A stretch of DNA of 15,431 nucleotides. It comes from DRLZ01 sp036478815 (GTDB lineage: Bacteria > Pseudomonadota > Gammaproteobacteria > Methylococcales > DRLZ01). Both the position numbers and the translations under genes were made by a program. Below the pieces are notes generated by a model. That model saw only the letters and a program-made list of their open reading frames with translations, searched no databases and had not been told where the DNA came from. Of the stretch, positions 8,188-14,040 are shown one piece after another. The stretch's first letter is position 1; each line of letters opens with the position of its first letter. Location of the stretch: positions 1-15,431 of the forward strand of contig JAZGEP010000075.1 in the NCBI GenBank assembly GCA_036478815.1. The letters are read 5' to 3'.

Positions 8188-8404
8188 GATATTGATATCT
8201 GGGCAGACTTTATCCGGATGGGCAGAACCACACAATGTGTCCATCACATACCCACATTTTTGGTTTTCACTGTGCAATTGATCATTTCAACCTTATCAAT
8301 AAGGGTGCTGTCTTCACGTAATGACTTTTTATACCATGAAGATAAGCAATGGCTAACATCATTGTTTCAAAATCAATCTGATTAATTTTTAGCTCATAAG
8401 CAAA

Positions 8405-9292
8405 TCATTGAGCCAAAACAGCATCTAACATTCCCACAGGTTTTCCAACTGCTTTCTGAATATTATCTGGAAAAGGTTTTGCTTTGGGATCTGCGGAGAC
8501 CTTAACCGACTTAGCGAAATCCATCACTGCTTTAATTCTGTCTTTGGTCAATGGATGAGAGTTGAAAAAAGACGGTGCACGATGCTCAGCTTCTTCTTGA
8601 GCAAGTAGTTCAAACAGAGCCTCAGCACCGTTTAAATGCCCGTAATAGCGTTTCAGAGTCAGCAGCGCAGTTCTGTCGGCAGCGGCTTCTTGTTCTCGAC
8701 TGAAACTCATCATTGTCAGCAAACCTGTTTGACCCAACGCTTGTTCGAATGAGCTATTATTGCCAATACCAACGATGCTGGTCAGCGCTATATAAACCGT
8801 CAGTCCACGCCCCAACGATACGATTGGATCACGGTGTTTAATGTGGGCAATTTCATGCGCCATGACCATACTCAATGCATTTTCATGCGGCATCTTTTCA
8901 AGTAACCCTTTGAAGATAATGACATGTCCACCCAGTGTGGCAAAAGCATTGACTGTGTCATCAGCAATGTAATGCACAGTGATTGACATGCCATCGTCAA
9001 GCCCTTGATGAACAACCAGAGTATTCGCAAGTGTTTGCAAATAACTCTGAACCTCTTGCTGTTGCTGATTAAGTGGATGCTCATCAGAATATCGTTTTGA
9101 TAATGAAGCTGTCGCTTTCTGTTCCAAAGAAAAAGGAATATAGCGCGTCAGATGCTCTGCCATCAAGGACAGAACGAATACGGAAAATACGACAAGGATA
9201 ATTAGCCCTGCTGCTAACCAGGCAAATTCTTTCAGTGGATGCGTTTTAGAAACATTGATCCCTTCCGGAATATCTCGATTCTCATACCCCAT
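8405..9292 (-). CDS. M48-family zinc metalloprotease, single-pass membrane
   Basis: This is a 295-residue peptidase of the M48 (HtpX/Oma1/Ste24) group. One transmembrane helix (about residues 24-46) is followed by a periplasmic or cytosolic catalytic domain. The zinc motif is MAHEIAHIKHRD (HExxH at 146-150). The third ligand is E202 in SREQEAAAD. The family motif NAFATLGGHVIIFKGLL (around 115-131) and the FFNSHPLTKDRI segment are also present. The start ATG at 9292 is preceded by GAGGTGA at good spacing. It follows the upstream YbjQ-like gene by only 11 bases, so the two are surely co-transcribed. M48 membrane proteases commonly act in envelope protein quality control; the substrate here is unknown. 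Confidence 0.92.
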   Translation of the reverse strand: MGYENRDIPEGINVSKTHPLKEFAWLAAGLIILVVFSVFVLSLMAEHLTRYIPFSLEQKATASLSKRYSDEHPLNQQQQEVQSYLQTLANTLVVHQGLDDGMSITVHYIADDTVNAFATLGGHVIIFKGLLEKMPHENALSMVMAHEIAHIKHRDPIVSLGRGLTVYIALTSIVGIGNNSSFEQALGQTGLLTMMSFSREQEAAADRTALLTLKRYYGHLNGAEALFELLAQEEAEHRAPSFFNSHPLTKDRIKAVMDFAKSVKVSADPKAKPFPDNIQKAVGKPVGMLDAVLAQ

Positions 9293-9303
9293 CTCACATC
9301 ACC

Positions 9304-9753
9304 TCACACTTTGTTAATCAAAGTTGTTCCATAAGCATACACTTCAACTGACCCGATTTGTTGCCCACGCCCTTTGTAAATAGAAGCTGTTTCAAGTTTG
9401 ACATTAAAAATTGCCTGACCACCGAGTTGTTCAGCTTCTTGTTTCATACGCAGAATTGCTTCACGTCGCGCTCGTTCAATCAATGATTCATACGCTCTAA
9501 CGCGACCACCAAAGATATTGTTTAGTCCTGCGGCAATACGCTTAAAGTAATCTATAGAGATGACAACGTTGCCCGCAACCAATGCCACCTCTGGAATTGG
9601 CGTATGAACTGGCAATGTGTGCTCGTTAAAACACAAGATATGCTTGTACTGTTGCTCTCTGTCAATAATCGATTTGAAATGACGCCGTTCAGCCATTTGA
9701 CCGAAAATATAGCCCAACACCAATAAAACCAGAAATATAATTAAATTAGCCAT
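9304..9753 (-). CDS. YbjQ/UPF0145-like protein with N-terminal membrane anchor
   Basis: This is a 149-residue protein. Residues 1-20 form a hydrophobic segment (NLIIFLVLLVLGYIFG). The rest is a YbjQ-type domain (PF01906, sometimes called putative heavy-metal-binding): VISIDYFKRIAAGLNNIFGG, then RVRAYESLIERARREAILRM and GGQAIFNVKLETASI. The domain usually forms a pentamer; metal binding is unproven and no Cys/His cluster is evident here. It lies between a second YbjQ gene, 14 bases upstream, and the M48 protease, 11 bases downstream, suggesting a three-gene operon. Confidence 0.85.
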   Translation of the reverse strand: MANLIIFLVLLVLGYIFGQMAERRHFKSIIDREQQYKHILCFNEHTLPVHTPIPEVALVAGNVVISIDYFKRIAAGLNNIFGGRVRAYESLIERARREAILRMKQEAEQLGGQAIFNVKLETASIYKGRGQQIGSVEVYAYGTTLINKV

Positions 9754-9767
9754 GATGGTTCCATAGT

Positions 9768-10082
9768 TTACTCAAGAATTACAGCAGTGCCGTAGGCAAA
9801 CAACTCTGCTGCTCCAGCTGTAATTGATGAAGTTGAAAAACGTACATTAATCACCGCATTGGCACCAATCGCTTCGGCCTGTTGAGTCATACGAGCAACA
9901 GATTCTTCGCGCGCTTCCTGTAATAGTTCAGTATATCCTTTCAACTCACCACCAAAGATATTTTTGAATCCTGCCATAATATCGCGCCCCACATGTTTGG
10001 CACGCACAGTATTACCTTGTACCATGCCTAGATGTTTGACCACTGTTTTACCGGGAATAATTTCAATATTTGTAATAATCAC
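9768..10082 (-). CDS. YbjQ/UPF0145 family protein
   Basis: This is a compact YbjQ-family protein of 104 residues with the full family pattern: IITNIEIIPGKTVVKHLGMV, VRAKHVGRDIMAGFKNIFGG, ELKGYTELLQEAREES, ANAVINVRF and FAYGTAVILE. I chose the GTG at 10082. It gives the usual family length (about 105), places IITN at the N-terminus as in other members, and has GAGGTG (10094-10089) six bases upstream. The frame stays open to an ATG at 10223, which would add 47 residues including a hydrophobic stretch (PIICLILFLNSLWF). That would mirror the membrane anchor of the next gene, so the longer form cannot be fully excluded. First gene of the YbjQ-YbjQ-M48 cluster. Confidence 0.85.
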   Translation of the reverse strand: MIITNIEIIPGKTVVKHLGMVQGNTVRAKHVGRDIMAGFKNIFGGELKGYTELLQEAREESVARMTQQAEAIGANAVINVRFSTSSITAGAAELFAYGTAVILE

Positions 10083-10200
10083 GTATGACACCTCGAACCA
10101 TAAAGAATTAAGGAACAATATTAGACAAATGATCGGAAAATGTAGCCAAATGGCCTTTTCCACAGTAGGCTTTTTACTCTCGAACAGCCTCTCTTGTTGC

Positions 10201-10230
10201 ATGTTAGAACATTCCATCGTCAATTTACAA
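10201..10230 (-). promoter_or_regulatory. Candidate promoter of the YbjQ-YbjQ-M48 cluster
   Basis: On the minus strand: TTGTAA (10225-10230), an 18-base spacer and TAACAT (10201-10206), each four of six consensus bases. The predicted start point near 10194 is downstream of the long-form ATG at 10223. If real, it supports the GTG start at 10082. Tentative. Confidence 0.25.
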
Positions 10231-10238
10231 TTAATATC

Positions 10239-11336
10239 ATGAAAGTGTTACTACTTTCAGCTTACGATGTTGCCAGTCATCGCTACTGGCGCAAGGGATT
10301 AGTTAGTCATCTGGACATGTTTGACTGGCAGCAGTTATACCTGCCACCACGCCATTTCAACTGGCGAATTCGTGGAAATCCACTGAGCTGGGCTTTAAGC
10401 GAGCAAGTTACTCTATCACAACATTACGATGCCATCATTGCCACATCAATGGTTGACTTGGCAACATTGAAAGGGTTGATTCCAAATCTAGCCAATACAC
10501 CAAGCATTGTCTATTTTCATGAAAACCAGTTTGCTTATCCTCTCGGTACACATCAACAATATCGCATTGAGCCTCAAATGGTCACACTTTACAATGGACT
10601 TACGGCAGACAAACTGGTTTTCAACTCAGAGTACAACCGCACAACGTATCTGGTCGGAATTGAGCAATTGCTTGCAAAAATGCCGGATTGCGTGCCCAAA
10701 GGAACTGTGGATCAGCTATTCTGCAAGTCACAAGTTATTCCAGTGCCACTTGAGCTGGCCAAGCGAGTAAAACGTGCAGCATTTTCTGCGCCGCTAATAC
10801 TGGTGTGGAATCATCGCTGGGAATACGACAAAGGACCAGAACGACTGTATGCGGCGCTATTGTCGCTAAAAAAACGTGATATTGATTTTCGCATTCATAT
10901 CATTGGGCAACAATTTCGCCAATCACCTGAAATTTTTGCGCAAATACAAAATAACTTTTCCGAATATATCGGGAAGTTTGGTTATCTTGAAAATCACCAT
11001 GAATATCAACATATTTTATTGGAATCTGATCTGGTTATTTCAACGGCTATTCATGAGTTTCAAGGTTTGGCTGTGATGGAAGCGGTCGCCTTGGGTTGTA
11101 TTCCTGTAGTACCTGACCGGCTCAGTTATCCTGAGTTTTTTGGCCAAAAATACTGTTATCCATCACAACTGGAGAATATTGATTTCGAAGCTTCAGGACT
11201 GTGCGACAAAATTGGATATTGGGTGAATCACTTACTGAATGAACAATCCGTAGAAGCGCCTGATGTCTCAGCATATTCATGGAATAGCCTTGCTGGTCGT
11301 TATCAAGATATACTCACAAACATAGCTGCTGATTGA
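10239..11336 (+). CDS. DUF3524 glycosyltransferase, tRNA-queuosine mannosyltransferase (QTMAN/GTDC1)-like
   Basis: This is a 365-residue GT-B (GT4-like) glycosyltransferase. The N-terminal half carries the DUF3524 pattern shared with animal GTDC1: MKVLLLSAYDVASH at the start, LPPRHFNWRIRGN, then SIVYFHENQFAYP (about 89-101), VFNSEYNRTTYL and the KSQVIPVPLEL segment. The C-terminal half has VWNHRWEYDKGPERL and the GT4-type donor-site segment HEFQGLAVMEAVALGCIPVVPD (from about 270). Human GTDC1 mannosylates queuosine at the tRNA-Asp wobble position; whether bacterial members do the same is not known to me. I start at the ATG 10239 because the family begins MKxLLLSAYD; an upstream ATG at 10194 adds an unconserved 15 residues. 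No clear Shine-Dalgarno sequence. No queuosine synthesis gene is adjacent. Confidence 0.88.
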   Translation: MKVLLLSAYDVASHRYWRKGLVSHLDMFDWQQLYLPPRHFNWRIRGNPLSWALSEQVTLSQHYDAIIATSMVDLATLKGLIPNLANTPSIVYFHENQFAYPLGTHQQYRIEPQMVTLYNGLTADKLVFNSEYNRTTYLVGIEQLLAKMPDCVPKGTVDQLFCKSQVIPVPLELAKRVKRAAFSAPLILVWNHRWEYDKGPERLYAALLSLKKRDIDFRIHIIGQQFRQSPEIFAQIQNNFSEYIGKFGYLENHHEYQHILLESDLVISTAIHEFQGLAVMEAVALGCIPVVPDRLSYPEFFGQKYCYPSQLENIDFEASGLCDKIGYWVNHLLNEQSVEAPDVSAYSWNSLAGRYQDILTNIAAD

Positions 11337-11592
11337 TGCCCGTAATGATGGCGTGTTTAAATCACTATGGTCTCGCAAAAATTGTTTTGATAGCGCATAG
11401 AAAAGCAGGAGAGGTATCAGCCCGATTCAAGCCTATGTCGTGGCTAAGTCCACTAAATAATAATCACACAAAAAACCGGACTTATAATAATATTTATTCA
11501 TCCATTTAAAAAACCATTATCTCACTGGACAAATTGGCAAATTGCACGTTATCCTCAACTTTGCTACAACCATTTCCTAAGCGGAGATTCTC
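11337..11592. other. Intergenic region before dhaL with a possible promoter
   Basis: A 256-base gap. It holds a perfect -10 hexamer TATAAT (11483-11488) without a good -35 at 16-18 bases. It also holds a small inverted repeat AAGTCC...GGACTT around 11445-11483 that overlaps this hexamer. The dhaL ribosome binding site (GGAG before ATG 11593) is at its end. I see no gene or RNA in it. Confidence 0.3.
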
Positions 11593-12231
11593 ATGTCATT
11601 TAGTCCTTCATTACTTCCAGAGCTAATTCAATCCATCGCCACAACAATTGAAACCAATGCTGAAGAAGTCACAGCGCTGGACCAAGCCATTGGTGATGGT
11701 GATCATGTCACAAATTTGCAGCGCGGTATTCAAGCGCTTATTGAGCAAAGCAATACAATTAGCCAACTCGACTGGTCAGCAGCATTTAAAAAAATAGGGA
11801 TGATATTAATGTCGACAATTGGTGGTGCTTCTGGGTCTCTGTATGGCACGTTGTTCATCAGCATGAGCAAGGCTGCCGCTGATCAAGATATTAATCTACA
11901 TGGTTTTGCAGAGGTGTATGCAGCTGGTGTAGAAGCCGTTAAACAGCGCGGGAAAGCAGATATTGGTGAAAAAACCATGCTTGATGTACACATCCCTGTC
12001 TCAAATTATTTACAACAAGCTGCAACAGATGATGTTGTGTTGGCTGATTTGCTTGAGCAAATAAACCAGGTCGCTATTGAGGGGATGGAATCCACTCGAG
12101 AGATGCTCGCCACTAAAGGTCGCGCCTCATTTCTTGGCGAGCGCAGCCGAGGGCACATTGATGCTGGCGCTAGAACCAGTCAGTTAATGATTTGTGCAAT
12201 TGCTGATGTGTTAGGAACGTGCATGAAATAA
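11593..12231 (+). CDS. dhaL: Dihydroxyacetone kinase subunit DhaL (ADP-binding)
   Basis: DhaL is the nucleotide-binding subunit that transfers a phosphoryl group to dihydroxyacetone held by DhaK. The 212-residue length is normal. The Mg/nucleotide motif is LDQAIGDGDHVTNLQRG, with the three conserved Asp residues D30, D35 and D37. The second binding motif is IGGASGSLYGTLF. The C-terminal motif GERSRGHIDAGARTSQLMI corresponds to the family GERSxGHxDPGAxS segment, with Pro replaced by Ala. The second glycine of GDGDHG is replaced by Val. Start ATG follows GGAG at seven bases. Unusually, dhaK is convergent, not in the same operon, and the last codons (TCMK-stop) form the left arm of a long palindrome. 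Confidence 0.93.
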   Translation: MSFSPSLLPELIQSIATTIETNAEEVTALDQAIGDGDHVTNLQRGIQALIEQSNTISQLDWSAAFKKIGMILMSTIGGASGSLYGTLFISMSKAAADQDINLHGFAEVYAAGVEAVKQRGKADIGEKTMLDVHIPVSNYLQQAATDDVVLADLLEQINQVAIEGMESTREMLATKGRASFLGERSRGHIDAGARTSQLMICAIADVLGTCMK

Positions 12232-12373
12232 CTTGAACATTTTGGCTGGTCTTTTTGTTTCTGACGAAACGATCTCAATCGTTGCGTAGAACAACGATGC
12301 GCCTCTTGAGATCGTTTCGTCAGAAACAAAAATCCTGCGCCAGCATTGTTCAAGTTATTCCATGCACGTTCCT
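12213..12373. repeat. Nested palindromic element A (between dhaL and dhaK)
   Basis: Outer arms: 12213-12239 (starting AGGAACGTGCATG) and 12347-12373, its reverse complement with one mismatch in 27. Inner arms: 12252-12278 (starting TTTTTGTTTCTGACG) and 12306-12332, a perfect 27-bp inverted repeat. The centre (12279-12305) contains a further small hairpin TCGTTG...CAACGA. The left outer arm is the last six codons of dhaL plus the stop and the bases after it. The core is the same family as elements B and C but in opposite orientation. The T-run precedes the hairpin on both strands, so a canonical terminator is not the explanation. It separates two convergent genes. Confidence 0.92.
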
Positions 12374-12384
12374 CAATCAAACAA

Positions 12385-13371
12385 TCATCCCCAATGTAAC
12401 GCAGCGGTATACACTGGTGCATCCCAGAGACCAATCAATTCTTCATCTAATAAACTCAGAGTAATCGAGCAACCTGCCATATCGAGTGAGGTCGTGTAAT
12501 TGCCAACCAATGAGCGACTAATGTTGATGCCTCGCTGTTCCCAAAACTGATGCGCTAAATCATAGACAAGATATAACTCCATTAACGGAGTTGCACCAAA
12601 CCCATTGATATGTAATAACACTTGCTGCCCTTTTTTTGGATTTAAATCATCATTAATGGCGTTGACTAGCTGCTCTACAATGTCTTGAGCACTAGTTAAA
12701 CTGCTGGTTTCACGTCCTTGTTCACCATGTATTCCCACGCCCATTTCCATTTGGTCATCACCAAGTTCAAATGTTGGTTGCCCTAAATCTGGCACTGTAC
12801 AACTCGTCAAAGCAACTCCCATTGAAGCTGTCGCTTGACTCACACGATCCCCCAAAGTTTTGCAAGCCATCAAGTCCAAGCCCTTCTCAGCGGCTGCCCC
12901 AACCATTTTCTCGACTATCAAAGTACCTGCCACACCACGTCGACCAGTACTATGATCTTTCGGTAATGCCACATCATCACTGACCAAAACTGTTTGACTT
13001 GGACAATCAAGCATTTCGGCAGCGATCTCAAAATTCATTACATCGCCTGCATAATTCTTAACAATGAACAAAACCCCACTGTCACTATTCACCGCTTCAG
13101 CGGCAGCAAGCATTTGATCGGGTGTTGGGGAGGTAAAAATTTGACCTGGACACGCAGCATCAAGCATTCCTGTGCCCACAAAACCAGCATGCAAAGGCTC
13201 ATGCCCTGCTCCGCCGCCTGAAATTAATGCAACTTTGCCTTTAGCTGTTGAGCTGATACGTTTTACGAATCGTGGTTGAGTATTGAACTGAACAAGGTCG
13301 GCATGTACCTTGGCAAAACCCTGCAGGCTTTCATCGAGCAAAGTCTCTGTTTGATTGATAAATTTTTTCAT
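12385..13371 (-). CDS. dhaK: Dihydroxyacetone kinase subunit DhaK (substrate-binding)
   Basis: DhaK binds dihydroxyacetone covalently as a hemiaminal on a His and presents it to DhaL. The 328-residue protein has SGGGAGHEPLHAGF (52-64, with H57), VKNYAGDVMNFE (catalytic D110), DHSTGRRGVAGT (139-150) and the covalent-site His in GIHGEQG (H215). The C-terminal part has LLHINGFGATPLMELY and GNYTTSLDMAGCSITL. It is slightly shorter than the E. coli protein (356). ATG 13371 is preceded by CGGAG at good spacing. It is transcribed towards dhaL. With no DhaM here, either PEP:PTS-dependent or another phosphoryl source remains open. In a formaldehyde-assimilating cell DHA phosphate feeds the triose pool; that role is inference. 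Confidence 0.95.
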   Translation of the reverse strand: MKKFINQTETLLDESLQGFAKVHADLVQFNTQPRFVKRISSTAKGKVALISGGGAGHEPLHAGFVGTGMLDAACPGQIFTSPTPDQMLAAAEAVNSDSGVLFIVKNYAGDVMNFEIAAEMLDCPSQTVLVSDDVALPKDHSTGRRGVAGTLIVEKMVGAAAEKGLDLMACKTLGDRVSQATASMGVALTSCTVPDLGQPTFELGDDQMEMGVGIHGEQGRETSSLTSAQDIVEQLVNAINDDLNPKKGQQVLLHINGFGATPLMELYLVYDLAHQFWEQRGINISRSLVGNYTTSLDMAGCSITLSLLDEELIGLWDAPVYTAALHWG

Positions 13372-13488
13372 TGCAGCAACTCCGTGAGTTTAGAAATTTA
13401 TTTTGGAATCATAGGGTCTTCATAAAGACTGTTATTAGATGCTAAGGATTTTCTGGGATGCTGATTCCATGTAACTGTTATTAATTTC

Positions 13489-13610
13489 ACCATGAAGGGC
13501 ATGAAGAGAAGAGACAAGAGTGAGTTGCATTCGCTTTATTTGTGGTGGATATAGGGCAGCTTGCTCTATTACTGTTGCCTTTCCTTCATCTTTTTCATGT
13601 CCTTCATGGT
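13489..13610. repeat. Inverted repeat with ACCATGAAGGRCATGAA arms
   Basis: ACCATGAAGGGCATGAA begins at 13489 and its near-exact reverse complement TTCATGTCCTTCATGGT ends at 13610. There is one mismatch in 17 and about 88 bases lie between them. Similarity continues weakly inwards (GAGAAGAGA against AAGATGAAGGAA read in reverse). Short GAAG/CATGAAG repeats of this look recur in some environmental proteobacterial genomes as I recall, but I cannot confirm it here. A 61-residue minus-strand frame spans it and is probably not a gene. Confidence 0.65.
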
Positions 13611-13641
13611 CAATAATCAAGTCTTAAACGGGATAAATGAC

Positions 13642-13659
13642 CACATAATGTATTATGTG
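13642..13659. promoter_or_regulatory. Perfect 18-base palindrome (possible operator)
   Basis: CACATAAT-GT-ATTATGTG is a perfect inverted repeat with a 2-base centre, typical in size for a dimeric regulator site. It lies in the 669-base gap upstream of dhaK (about 270 bases before its start), and no gene start is next to it. Function is speculative. Confidence 0.35.
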
Positions 13660-13691
13660 CCGAATCAGCACCCATTTTCTGATACTTTTAA

Positions 13692-13849
13692 GGTAACGCG
13701 CAATCAATAACCCACCAGTATTGCGCAGGATTGTTGTTTGTCTTCAAGGCGCAACATAGGGAGCATAGCGGGCTATGTAACCGAAGTTGCAACACAGAAG
13801 ACAGGCAACAAGACAAGTAATACTGTTGGGTTAATTATTACGCGTTGCC
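13692..13849. repeat. Nested palindromic element C
   Basis: Outer arms: 13692-13722 (starting GGTAACGCGCAATC) and 13819-13849, complementary with five mismatches in 31. The inner stem is TTGTTGTTTGTCTTC against GAAGACAGGCAACAA (wobble-tolerant). Further in, GCAACATAG pairs in part with CTATGT and GTTGC. The core begins GCGCAGGATT and ends AACAAGACAAG, and contains AGGCGCA, features shared with elements A and B. It is the most diverged copy. It directly abuts element B, sharing base 13849. Confidence 0.85.
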
Positions 13850-14015
13850 TAAGGTGGTTTGACGGAATAAAGTTACCAAGATTGTGCAGGATTTTTGTTT
13901 CTGACCGAACCATCTCAAGAGGCGCATAGTCATTCTACGCAACGATTGAGATTGCGTTGGTCAGGAGCAAAAAGACAAGCAAGGTTGGTAACTTTATTTC
14001 GTCAAACCACCTTAG
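13849..14015. repeat. Nested palindromic element B (downstream of the HAD gene)
   Basis: Outer arms: 13849-13879 (starting CTAAGGTGGTTTGACG) and 13985-14015, complementary with one mismatch in 31. The core (13880-13984) matches the reverse complement of element A closely: GCAGGATTTTTGTTTCTGAC at 13886 onwards, then CTCAAGAGGCGCAT, TTCTACGCAACGATTGAGAT and CAAAAAGAC. The inner stem is kept with G-T wobbles and one G-C to C-G compensatory change relative to A. The outer arms have no resemblance to those of A or C. The right arm ends 25 bases beyond the HAD stop codon. Confidence 0.9.
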
Positions 14016-14040
14016 TACTGATTCCATTGGATTTCGTTGA

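Noticed and set aside
8187..8200. Small palindrome AGATAT-TG-ATATCT after the autotransporter stop
   Set aside because: Short, AT-only apart from its ends, overlapping the stop codon; can arise by chance and has no T-run.
11533..11548. TGGCAAATTGCAC as a sigma-54 promoter before dhaL
   Set aside because: The GG and GC elements are only six bases apart, where sigma-54 promoters need about ten.
12252..12332. Element A as a bidirectional intrinsic terminator between dhaL and dhaK
   Set aside because: The T-runs precede the hairpin and A-runs follow it on both strands, the opposite of a terminator, although termination by other means is not excluded.
12180..12464. Short frames on both strands across element A (for example one beginning MFLTKRSQ)
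   Set aside because: They lie within the palindrome and resemble similar frames in element B only because the repeat core is shared. No start signals and no recognisable domain.
13435..13620. 61-codon minus-strand frame between dhaK and element C
   Set aside because: It spans the ACCATGAAG inverted repeat, has no ribosome binding site or domain, and is best explained by the repeat.
12213..14015. Integron attC sites as an explanation for the nested palindromes
   Set aside because: attC ends are conserved (GTTRRRY and its complement) and their centres vary. Here the reverse is true: the centres are conserved and the ends vary. No integrase gene or cassette array is visible.
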